Assembly (NCBI RefSeq): GCF_032118995.1
Contig: NC_092667.1
Location: 1-64,000 of the forward strand
Direction: 5' to 3'
DNA length: 64,000 bases
Source: Asterias amurensis
Taxonomy: Eukaryota > Echinodermata > Asteroidea > Forcipulatida > Asteriidae
This document shows, piece by piece, positions 1 through 10,680 of the stretch. Under the pieces are notes generated by a model that had not been told where the DNA came from, did no database searches, and saw only the letters and a list, made by a program, of their open reading frames with translations. The stretch's first letter is position 1, and each line of letters starts with the position of its first letter. Made by a program: the position numbers and the translations under genes.

Positions 1-511
1 TCGCCAGTGGTTCCATGTTTGAAGAAATAGCCTCATGGGATTTAGCCGTTTGTATCAGTTCCCTAGGAACCTAATTTTCATCGCGGTAGATAGTCTTGTT
101 TTACGGCAGAAATTAATGAAAAGGAAAACCAACGCTGAATGTTGAAACTTAAGTCCTTGGGCGACATGAGTCAGCGATAGTGATTGGGTTTAGGATACCG
201 GGGTAAAAGTGTTAATATCACGGGTCGATATATGGCCCAGGCCTGGTCGTGACCTCAATTTGAACCATAGCTGTTGATTTGGCCAGGCTAGGATTAATTC
301 AACTAAAGTTTCTACTCTACGGTGTCTATCGGATCGATACAAGTTCCGTTTTGTGGTCTTGCATCTGGCCTTTTCATCTACGCGTGGCGTGGTTGTAAAT
401 ATAAAACGATCTTGGCCGGACTGTTAAGCACTTAAACTTACTAAAATAAATGACGTACTAAAAGTGAATTTTAAATTTCACCCCAAAACACCAACATCAA
501 GCAAATTCGTT

Positions 512-852
512 TTAAAAGGAAGGTACACGTTTGGTAATTTGGTAATGGACATTGGAGAGCTGTTGATAGTAAAAACATTGTGAGAACGACTCCCTCTGTA
601 GTAACGTAGTTTTTGTGAAAGAAGTAAATTCTCCCTAAAATAATAAAGACTTCTAGCTAGAAGTCTTTTATTCCTATCTGAAAGCACACAAATTCGTCCA
701 ACAAGGGTGTTTTTCCTTTCATCATTTTCTCGCAACTTCGATGACCGATTGAGCCCAAATTTTCACAGGCTTGTTATTTTATACTTATGATGGAATACAC
801 CAAGTGAGAACACTGGTCTTTGGCGATTACCAAACGTGTACAGTGCCTTTAA
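512..852 (-). mobile_element. TTAA-flanked MITE family A, divergent copy
   Basis: TTAA at 512-515 and 849-852 flank a sequence related to the other family A copies (CAACAAGGGTGTTTTTCC, TTTTCACAGGCTTGTTATTT, GAACACTGGTCTTTGGCG). It carries its own perfect 20-bp palindrome around 650-669 (AGACTTCTAGCTAGAAGTCT). Confidence 0.6.
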
Positions 853-1799
853 GACAATATTGGCATAAATATTTTCAAAGGGGAGGGGGGGGGTGTAGCA
901 TGTTGTACAGCATTGCGTGTGTTGAGAAGTGACCTTGCAGAGCACCTCCCTCAATGATGGTAATGAGAACATATAATTACTTGCCAGCTGCTAAACAACC
1001 AAAAATAACGTAAAACATGGTAAATGCCAAACTTAGTTCATGGTATGACGAGTCGACCCATGCAGAGTTTTTATCTTCAGCCTTCTAGAAAAGACTCTTA
1101 TATATCAAAACTTCAGGCCACTTCGGCCTCCTAATTTTGCTCTAAGATGATAAACAAGCCTACAAGAAAATCTTCCCCACACCTTCCATATTTTCTTAAA
1201 GTATTCTCAACGAAAGACAAAGTGGAAAAACTACGAATGAAAACAACTAGGTACAACAAACAGAATGAAAAAACAAACCAGCTGAAAACCCACGGAAATA
1301 GTCGCTAATGCTGTGCGGTTGCTAGGCAACGGCAGGAAAAACCTAAATCCTTTGACGTGAATAAAACACGAAACCTTGTTTTGAGTTTACGGGTTGGACG
1401 GGTAGATAGTATGAAATATATACCTTCAAATCCGCCTACAAGACCAGCACGAAAATGTAGTAAGTGACAACTTGAAACCTGAAACTGTACATGCAATGAT
1501 TGCATTACATGTCAACTTGTTTTGAATTTGATACCAGTGTCATGCAGAGACATACAGTTCTTAATTCATTCTCAATCTTGGTGACGGATAGCAATACTTA
1601 ACAGCACGCTTCACTCAAACTAAAACTCCTTCGTCAGAATTGACCCTGTTCCGAGTGCCGGGCCGGGGGCCCGACTCATTTCAGGTCAGTGCGATCATAG
1701 AGCAAGGGTGCGACCGAAACTCTGCATCAAAATTACCCGGTAGTGGGTCAAACTGGCACAAAATAATAGCTAAAATCACATTTTCAAATTATTAACCAG
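853..1799. other. No recognisable feature
   Basis: A G run near 880-892 and scattered short open frames without domain resemblance. The first 510 bp of the window likewise show nothing I recognise. Confidence 0.6.
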
Positions 1800-2265
1800 C
1801 TTTTCACACATAGACTGTGTAGATCATTGGTTCGAATCCCACCTGAGCACCCTGTGGATCGTTGACTACAGGATTCTGAAAGCATTAAGTAACCAGTGTG
1901 CTTATCACACATCGCTGTCTGGGTAAAGGCAAAACATGATGAATATTATAGGATTTAAGGCAATGCACTGTCATAGGTTCGAATCCCACCTGAGTACCCT
2001 GTGGATCGTTGACTACAGGATTCTGAAAGCATTGAGTTACCAGCGTGCTTATCACACATCGGTATCCGGGTAAAGTCAAAACAAGATGAACATTATAGGA
2101 TTTGAGGCAATGCTCTGTCATTGGTTCGAATCCCACCCGAGCACCCTGTGGATCGTTGACTACAGGATTCTGAAAGCATTAAGTAACCAGCGTGCTTATC
2201 ACACATCGGTATCCGGGTAAAGTCAAAACAAGATGAACATTATAGGATTTGAGGCATTGCATGGT
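1800..2265 (+). repeat. Tandem 147-bp array of a tRNA-like SINE, about 3 units
   Basis: GGTTCGAATCCCACC, a perfect pol III B box, recurs at 1829, 1976 and 2123, i.e. every 147 bp. Between them each unit has CCCTGTGGATCGTTGACTAC and CACACATCG. The unit is related to the SINE pieces at 8520 and 44100-44350, so a SINE-derived monomer has become a short satellite. Confidence 0.85.
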
Positions 2266-2297
2266 GAGGTATCAATATATTTATGTCTACGGTAACG

Positions 2298-2538
2298 CCA
2301 TGTGTGTATCTACTTGCCAGGTAGAGTTTGTTCTAGCACCATGTGTGTATCTACTTGCCAGGTAGAGTTTGTTCTAGCACCATGTGTGTATCTACTTGCC
2401 AGGTAGAGTTTGTTCTAGCACCATGTGTGTATCTACTTGCCAGGTAGAGTTTGTTCTAGCACCATGTGTGTATCTACTTGCCAGGTAGAGTTTGTTCTAG
2501 CACCATGTGTGTATCTACTTGCCAGGTAGAGTTTGTTC
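2298..2538 (+). repeat. 41-bp minisatellite, 6 nearly identical copies
   Basis: Units start at 2298, 2339, 2380, 2421, 2462 and 2503 with CCATGTGTGTATCTACTTGC. The copies look identical, which points to recent expansion. Confidence 0.95.
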
Positions 2539-3945
2539 TTTCTTTTCAATGATGAACATTGTTTTTGGTGACGAACACGATACAAACAAAAAACACCCCC
2601 AAACGGGAGCCTGTAAAAGAGAAAACCAATCATCAATTTGCATTTAAAGTTTCTGATAACTTCTCATTTGCAATTTCGACAAAACATATCGTTATGTCAC
2701 CACAACAAACACCCAAAACAGAAAAACAAGAAACTGAATAAATTTGACAAGCTTCTGCCCTCTAATAGTCTTCCAATCTTAAGAATTTATGTCTGATATA
2801 AGAGTTCCTTGAAATAATCCGTACATCGATATTTTAGTGTTATCTTCATGAAATAAATCTTGCAAAACATTCGTCCACCGTTATAGGAAAAGGCTTTTTG
2901 CTCTTCATTAACGAATAACTCAATTATGTTCTAACGGCACAAAATGAAGAAGCAATAACCATCTTTAGTTGTCCATGGTTATTTCAAAATCAGAATCTAT
3001 CTGGTATTCTGTATAAATGGAGAGGGAATTAAGACATTTCATCTATACACAGCTCAGAGAGGGTCAGTTTGGAATCAGACTGATTATTCGGAATAGAGAA
3101 TTGAGCTTGATACAACTCTTCCTCGGTAGAATACTGATACCCATTGCTATGACCCCATTGCTATGGCCCCATTGCCATGTCCCCTAAGGGAGTAGCACAC
3201 ATCTCTATAAAGTGGATGGCATGGTGTAGGGGACACTCTATTTCAACATATATTTTGTAAAAAAAAATACATAATTCATGCCCCAATGTACATAAGAAAA
3301 TTAGTATATTATGTTATACCATACATTTATATCTGAACATAGCCTATCAACCCCATGTAACCGCTGGTGTGTTCAAACTGAGGCTCTTACAAGCCTCGGT
3401 TTGGTAATGTCCTTGATGTAATAAAAACACTTTGCTCTAAAATAAACATCCGCCATCTTTAATCACACAGAAGTAGCGTTTATTTGGGAGAGCACGACGC
3501 TTGAGAAGCAATCCAATTCCAATCGTCTTCATAAATTTGATTGAAATAATATGTCAGAAATGCAAGACGTCCAATAAACGGAGTAAATTCAGATAAAGAA
3601 ATGATTCTTTTCCCGTCCCTACTTAAATCATGATTGAAACGTTTTTCATGTATCGGGTGACCTCCAAACATATTTATTTTGAATTAATTTGTTTTCCCTT
3701 AGAAAACAAAACCCTGCCGGATCATAAAGGAAGAATACATATTTTGCCAAATGAAAGCTCAATACAAATAGTGTTTTTGTTCGGTAGATGCAAATGAAAT
3801 CATGAAATGTCTACAGATTTAGCCGAAAGACTTTGTAGAGATTAGTATTTAATATAAATATTTGACTTTGAATAAAAAAAGAAAAAGTACTGCCATACTC
3901 GACAAAGACTAAGGGTATCGAAAATGGGGATTTTATATTTTTTAC
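2539..3945. other. No recognisable gene
   Basis: AT-rich. Only a short tandem of CCCATTGCTATGA(C/G) words at 3138-3182 stands out. Confidence 0.6.
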
Positions 3946-4029
3946 TTCAAAAAAAGGTTATCAATATAAACCACAAGGGAAACTGACTGGGTAAATTTGT
4001 AAATGATTTTTGGGGTTGAACAAAGAATT

Positions 4030-4101
4030 GACTAGAGTGGGATTCGAATCAACGACCTCCGGATTAACGTGCCGGCGCTCTACCAACTGAGCTATCTAGC
4101 C
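4030..4101 (-). tRNA. Inverted partner of the tRNA-Asn(GTT)-like sequence
   Basis: Same 72-nt structure as 4423-4494 on the other strand, with one clear change in the T arm (GTTGATTCGAATCC). It shares the acceptor and anticodon, so the two heads can pair into a long RNA or DNA hairpin. Confidence 0.4.
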
Positions 4102-4422
4102 CTATATTGACGGTGTTCCTATTTCGTCAATATCTTTGTTCAGGGGTGCCAGTCAGAAGCCATACAACCGTTAACTGCCGTGTATTCTTTGTTCAACCCC
4201 AAAAATCATTTACAAATTTACCCAGTCAGTTTCCCTTGTGGTTTATATTGATATCTGTAACAAAAAGTCGCATCCCCTTAAGGTGATCCCCTAGCTGCCG
4301 CTTCCCAGGTTGTATCGTAATTTGGGTGTGATCCCTGGCTACACGGCAGTTAACGGTTGTATGGCTTCTGACTGGCACCCCTGAACAAAGATATTGACGA
4401 AATAGGGACACCGCCAATATAG

Positions 4423-4494
4423 GGCTAGATAGCTCAGTTGGTAGAGCGCCGGCACGTTAATCCGGAGGTCGTTGGTTCGAATCCCACTCTAGTC
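4423..4494 (+). tRNA. tRNA-Asn(GTT)-like sequence, probably a SINE head rather than a working tRNA
   Basis: It is 72 nt with a full acceptor stem (GGCTAGA/TCTAGTC, one G-U), D arm (GCTC...GAGC), loop ACGTTAA with GTT at positions 34-36, and T arm GTTGG-TTCGAAT-CCCAC. The last anticodon-stem pair (C31-T39) and one T-stem pair are mismatched. A and B box motifs are good. The inverted second copy and repeat flanks argue for a mobile-element origin. Confidence 0.45.
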
Positions 4495-4989
4495 AATTCT
4501 TTGTTCAACCCCAAAAATAAAAAAAAAGGTTGACACAATTTAATTTCCTGATATGGTTAAATTATTCAGTTGGAAGAAAAACAAACTTACTAAGGAAAAT
4601 TTACAGGAATACTGGAGTAAGATTAATTTTTATATGAAGTTGTCTTTTTAAAGGAAGGTGTTTGGTAAATACTCAGAACCCAACATGGACATTAAAACGA
4701 GTTATTATGACGGGCTCGTTATGAAATGTTTAAACTGGTTACGAAAGGAGTCTATAGAGCCAATCTCTTAACCTAACAGCTAACTTCATGTCTGAACGAT
4801 CACTAGGGATCACGTGGTTACCATTCCTTCTTGGTGCACAGATGGATTGTTAAATAAAGAGCACCTCATCATTCACGAATGTTGCACACACAATAAAACT
4901 ATTGCGATAATATAATATTGCCTTAAAAGATTATGCTGTTCAGATCATGTGCAACCAGAAAGATTTATACAAAGGTATTTTGTACGCGT

Positions 4990-5160
4990 GGGGTTATTAT
5001 GAAAACACCACACAAAAAACAACTAATTGTTATTTTCTCCTGAAGACGAGCAGAGTATACTGTTCGAAACGTCGAGACCAAACCGGCTCTTTTCAGAGCC
5101 ACCACTCCTTCAAAAGAGTTGTTTACCCATTGTTGTACCCGCAAGTTTACTATTAATATT
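4990..5160 (+). mobile_element. Penelope-like or LINE element 3' end
   Basis: TCTCCTGAAGACGAGCAG...CTGTTCGAAACGTCGAGACC is the signature seen at the ends of Penelope-like elements. No coding part is present next to it. CTGAAGA, a six-pair stem and GAAAC are in the order of a hammerhead core (see findings). Confidence 0.5.
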
Positions 5161-5751
5161 TATACTTATAGTTGCTGTCATATTTCAGAATAACATGTCA
5201 CGTCATGGAGGAAGGACTAAAGGAACTGAGTGCGATGACAATCTGTACTAAGAACTGATTTTCAACTCTGTTTTTAATCCCAATGGTCAAACGATAAACA
5301 CTGGACTCAAACTTGACACCCCATCGGTTCGTCGACCGCCAACGAACCCATAAGCACGGAGTACTCAGAGTAAGGATCGACATGTCCAAGCCGAAGAATG
5401 GCCGGCCATGACCACTGTAAACTCCCCTCTGTGACTAGGGCTCGAGGGGTAAAAGACATTCCCGTGGCAGTAGCACCTAAACTCGGGCATGTACGTCTTG
5501 GATAAAAATGCTGACAATTCATGCTGAAACGAAACATGCCTGTCTTAAAGATGAATTGATTATGCGAAGAATATTAAAATGCATACGTTATGGCTTCTGG
5601 GGATCAATGGTTGATGGTTAATTACGTTAGTCCACCAGGCTAGCGTTTTCTACGATTAATGCATGAATAAACGTTATTTCTTAAAACAAGGGAAACGGAA
5701 GCTGTATGCCACTGACTTATTGCATTAGGAAGAATTTTAAATTTGATTAAA

Positions 5752-6136
5752 TTAAAGGCAGTGGATACTATTGGTAATAGTCAAAGACTAGCCTTCACAG
5801 TTGGTGTATCTCAACATATGCGTAAAATAACAAACCTGTGAAAATTTGAGCTCAATCGGTGTCAAAGTAGAGAGATAATAATGAAAGAAAAAACACCCTT
5901 GTCACACGAAGTTGTGTGCGTTTAGATGGTTGATTTCGGGACCTCAAGTTCTAAACTTAAGGTCTTGAAATCAAATTCGTGGAAAATTACTTCTTTCTCG
6001 AAAACTATGGCACTTCAGAGGGAGCCGTTTCTCACAATGTGTTATACCATCAACCTCTCCCCATTACTCGTCACCAAGAAAGGTTTTATGCTAATAATTA
6101 TTTTGAGTAATGACCAATAGTGTCCACTGCCTTTAA
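5752..6136 (+). mobile_element. TTAA-flanked MITE family A, full-length copy
   Basis: It runs from TTAAAGGCAGTGGATACT to AGTGTCCACTGCCTTTAA, so the termini are inverted repeats and TTAA is at both ends, as in piggyBac-type insertions. It is non-coding, about 385 bp, with a central imperfect palindrome around the CTCAAGTTC...ACTTAAGG segment. Confidence 0.85.
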
Positions 6137-6902
6137 AGATCAAAGACATGATCGTATATGTCATGGCTCGCTGTTTCTTTACTCACTGATATTGAATGTT
6201 AATCATTATTATAACCATGGGTTGCTAAATCACCCACAGCAAATATTATAGAATGCGACATTTACGTAATCTTCTTTCAGAATTGTTATTCTTTTTCTTA
6301 TTTAATCCGAGTTCCAGCATGCCTTTAAGATAAAACCTTGTGAAATTCAATTGGCAGTTCGAATCTGAAGTGTTTTTGTGAGAGAATTCTCATGGAGTAA
6401 ACAGCCTCCAATGATAACAAGTCTAGTCTCCGAATGGTTGAGTTAACAGTAGACAGATCAATAGCCACATGGTGTAAGATAAATTAATTTCATATAAGGA
6501 TTGGATATTGCACGCGATATCCTTGCAACCGAACATTAATTAATGATGATGTAAAACACACAAACTAATTTGTAAATAAATCTTCTGATATTGAACCAGT
6601 AGAGAATTATAAAACCCGCACCGTCAATGGTTCGTGATCCCCAGAGCTTAACCCAGAACACAGTGGAAATAAGATCGCTACCAGAATTACTTGTTCTTTG
6701 CTCAAAGCAAAACCAATTTTATCTTGCTGTTGCAAAACGGTTACATTGAGTAAGGAAGTTGCATCAAGCTAAACGACTTGTGTTTAATGCAAGTATATAA
6801 ATCACCTCGACGTTTGGTAACGTTTGTGGGGATCAAATTTGTCTACAAAAGCTCTGCATACTAATGTTCATACAGGAAGCAAATAAAGACGGGGGAAATC
6901 TA

Positions 6903-7291
6903 TTAAAGCACTTGGCACTAGTTGGTAATTACTCGAAATAATAAATAGCAAAAAGCCTTACTTGGTGATGAGTGATGGTGAGAGGTTGATAGTTAACAAC
7001 ATTGTAAGAAACGGCTCCCTAGAGTATTTTTTGAGAAAAAAAGTTATTTCCCACTAAAATTTTTTATTTTGATTTCGAGACCCCAGTATTAGATTTTTAG
7101 TTCCTGAAATCAAGCATCTGTAAGCACACAACTTCGTGTGACAAGGGTGTTTTTTCTTCCACTATTCTGTTGCAACTTCGACGACTAATTGAGCTCAAAT
7201 TTTCACAGGTTTGTTACTTTATTCATATGTTGAAATACATCAAGTGGGAAGACTGGTCTTTGACACTTCCAACAGTGTCCACTGGCTTTAA
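6903..7291 (-). mobile_element. TTAA-flanked MITE family A, older copy
   Basis: It has the same internal order as the copy at 47339 (GGTAATTACTCGAAATAA, then GTGACAAGGGTGTTTTTTCT, then TTTTCACAGGTTTGTTACTT) with more mismatches. TTAA is at both ends. Confidence 0.8.
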
Positions 7292-8519
7292 TATTGCGAT
7301 TTCCTTCCATCCAGCACATTGAGCCCCATTAGGCCTACATATTACACAGTAAGGATTTAATTCTTGTCCCTGCATTTTTTACTTTCCTCATTTCTAGGCT
7401 TATTTAACCCATATCAAACATAGTATAAATCACCCTAAAAACAACATTGTCTTTACCAGACATTAATACAGAGGAGACACAACTGACAGAAAATATGAAA
7501 ACAATCTTGATTTGTGAGAAGTGCATTTATTGCAGAGATTGGTTTTTACCGGAACACAACAAAATCCAATGTTAATACATGTATTCAAACACTTGCCGAA
7601 AATGACAGATTGCAATAAATTTATTTCATGGTTCTAAGACTAGAGTCATATCAATCAGTAACACAACAGACGATTGAAGTATATTTCTTAAAACCATACT
7701 TCTACATCGAACATTCACAGAAACTCTTGTTTTATTTCACAGAAACTCATGTGTAAAACGGATCTACGGAATGTAAAGACATATAAAAGTAAGAAATCGG
7801 CACAAAATATTCGTCATTCTTCGTCCAAATGTATCTCTTTACTGCTTCAATATCTGAAGTACTAGACATCCCGCGAGATTGTTATTTGAAACTCAAGTAC
7901 GTAATCTGCGATCCACGCTGACGGAATAATCGCAGTAACAGTATATCCCTTGATGCTTAAACAAAATATTCAAAAGATGCATTGTGTATGACGACATCAA
8001 AACCTTATAATGAAGTTAAAAGCAAAGTCTTCGTGGAGAAATGTCAAAGAATCTTGTTTTGAACTCCCTCTTCCCGCTTCTTCATCTGGGATGAAATTTT
8101 GTTTGAACAGTGAGAAGAGTTTCTCCGATGGAAAGGTTTTGTGTATCATGTTATCGGGCAGTAGGATATTGACTGTGACCACTTCAAGAAATATTCCTTA
8201 TTGATAAAAAGGAAAGAAGAACAAGAAGGAGGAAAAAATCAGGCATTCAAGAGAACGTGCAAGTTAGATACTCAAATAGTTTAACTATGAAAGCTTCTGT
8301 TACATTCTGCTGAAAACCAAGAATGTTTTGTCAAGAATATCTAGTTTCTCTGTCACTAAAAAACGTCGTTTTCATTTTCACTTTTGCATTAATTTATTTT
8401 CTTAGAGAAGTCTTGTATGTGTTTCTTGTTTATGTTTTAAAAACATTTAATGTTAGAATTCGTTTACATAGACTTACATTACCTACTGTGAATTACCATT
8501 GAGGTAAAGCCCCAATGCA
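7292..8519. other. No recognisable gene
   Basis: AT-rich with two overlapping 60-codon frames on opposite strands near 8000-8200 and nothing protein-like in them. Confidence 0.6.
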
Positions 8520-8640
8520 ACCTTAATTAAACCACTGAATATACAGTGCTAACACACATCGGTGTATGGGTAAAAAAACAAAATTAATATTCTTTATCCC
8601 CGATGCAAATTTAACGTCTATTATAGCATAAACCAGTAAA
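8520..8640 (+). mobile_element. SINE fragment (3' part)
   Basis: CCACTGAATATACAGTGC, then CACACATCGGTGTATGGG, then TATTCTTTATCCCCGATGC; the same order occurs on the minus strand at 44100-44215. Confidence 0.7.
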
Positions 8641-8859
8641 CAGAATGTTTGGATAAAGCCATGTTTAGGTCTTTACAATTAATTATCAACATTATATATT
8701 ATAGTATAGTAATAATAATGAAATTTACCATGCTTTTACGGACCACGTAAATATATTTAGTCCAAAAACAATAATGACTTACAGCTAGTCAGGAGAAATC
8801 TGGAGTATGGGTTGTTGGGTGCCCAATGGAATGGAAATGAAGATCCTACTAGGTCAGGG

Positions 8860-9925
8860 CAAGACATAAAACCTTTTATCTAGGATAATAGGTATATCAG
8901 GGTGAGTGGGTATAAGGATGGGACCTATCCCAAGGATGGGACCTATCCCAAGGATGGGACCTATCCTACTATGTCAAGGTAAGACCTCAGGTCCCAATAG
9001 GTACCAGTAGGTACTCCAAAGGGAAAAACCTCTTATCTATGATAATAGGTATATCAGGGTGAGTGGGTATAAGGATGGGACCTATCCTGCTATGTCAAGG
9101 TAAGACCTCAGGTCACAGTGGGTACCAGTAGGTACTCCAACGGGAAAAACCTCTTATCTATGATACTAGGTATATCAGGGTGAGTGGGTATCCAAAGGAT
9201 GGGACCTATCCCAAAGATAGGACTTATCCCAAGGATGGGACCTATCCTGCTATGTCAAGGTAAGACCTCGGGTCACAGTGGGTAACCTCTTATCTAGGAT
9301 AATAGGTATATCAGGGTGAGTGGGTATCCCAAGGATGGAACCTATCCCAAGGATGGGACCTATCCTGCTATGTCAAGGTAAGACCTCAGGTCACAGCGGG
9401 TATTTCAGGGTGAGTGCTAAGATAGGGGCGCCAGTGGGTACCCCAGGAAACGGACCGGAGGATCCTGCTATGTCAAGGTGACACCTTTAGTCCAAGTTGG
9501 TACCAGTGGGTGCCTCAAAGGATAAACCTCTTATCTAGGATAGTAGGTATTTTAGGGTGAGTGCTGGGATAGGGGCCCCAGTGGGTACCCCAGGAAGTGG
9601 ACCGGAGGATCCTGCTATGTCAAGGTGACACCTTTAGTCCAAGTTGGTACCAATGGGTACCTCAAAGGATAAACCTCTTATCTAGGATAGTAGGTATTTT
9701 AGGGTGAGTGCTGGGATAGGGGCCCCAGTGGGTACCCCAGGAAACGGACCGGAGGATCCTGCTATGTCAAGGTGACACCTTTAGTCCAAGTTGGTACCAA
9801 TGGGTACCTCAAAGGATAAACCTCTTATCTAGGATAGTAGGTATTTTAGGGTGAGTGCTGGGATAGGGGCGCCAGTGGGTACCCCAGGAAACGGACCGGA
9901 GGATCCTGCTATGTCAAGATGCGAG
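8860..9925 (+). repeat. Tandem array with 147-bp units (right half) and 18-bp sub-repeats (left half)
   Basis: In the right half ACCGGAGGATCCTGCTATGT recurs at 9454, 9601, 9748 and 9895, exactly 147 bp apart. The left half (8900-9400) is a looser version with units of about 110-140 bp and short runs of CCCAAGGATGGGACCTAT. The units share CTATGTCAAGGT and AACCTCTTATCTAGGAT. Confidence 0.92.
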
Positions 9926-10680
9926 TACTTCAAGGGCACTTTGGAGTCAATTCCATGCTATAAAGAAACAGAAAAAACAAAAACCACTGGTTACCATTGC
10001 AGTCAATGATTCAGGTGAGAGATAATAGATACCCCTCACAAAACTTACTACAACTAATTGCGATTAAATGATAACCAACTGCTGTTTTCTTACTGAGACT
10101 CTTATTTGTTACATATAGCATTGTTGAATTGAGTCCGTTATCACGCCCACACGCCCCCATGAACCATTACAAATACTGCATTATATATTGTTTGTATGAG
10201 GAGCTTTATTTGCTCAACCTTAGTAGCTTTCATCTCTAGATTCTAGTAGGTCACACAGCTATAATTATCCTGTTTATCCAAACAAATCAGTGTTTTCTAG
10301 AAAATCACACACTGAGAAGATCCTATGGGAATAGCAGGCAATTGGGAAAAGACAAATATCAAAATATTCATCACTAGATCGTCATCCTTCATGAGATGAA
10401 ACGGAAATCAAAGAGATTTAGTTAAAACCACCGAGGAAATATATCAGGATTTGATAAATCCGTGGGAAGTTCCCTACCCAATGAAACTAGAGTGCTCCAA
10501 TAAATGATGTCATTGACCAGATAATTTTTTTCCTCCAGTTAAATGCAGATTTGGTAAAAGTTCAAAACCTGGGCCCGATTTCAAAGAGCTGCTAACACAA
10601 AAAAACCTGCTATTATGTGTTCTGAGCCTTTGATCATTTTGTATGCAAGGGGCTCAATATAAGTTTTAAATAAGTTTTAA

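Larger units (their letters stand above)
3950..4520. repeat. Composite inverted element carrying two tRNA-like heads
   Basis: The left arm (about 4029-4184) and right arm (about 4340-4496) are inverted copies of one block that includes a tRNA-like head. A second block (CCCCAAAAATCATTTACAAA...CCCTTGTGGTTTATATTG) is at 3960-4020 in one orientation and at 4196-4255 in the other. The result is nested inverted repeats. Confidence 0.75.

Noticed and set aside
8860..9925. CRISPR-like array
   Set aside because: Whole units repeat without unique spacers, and the genome is eukaryotic.
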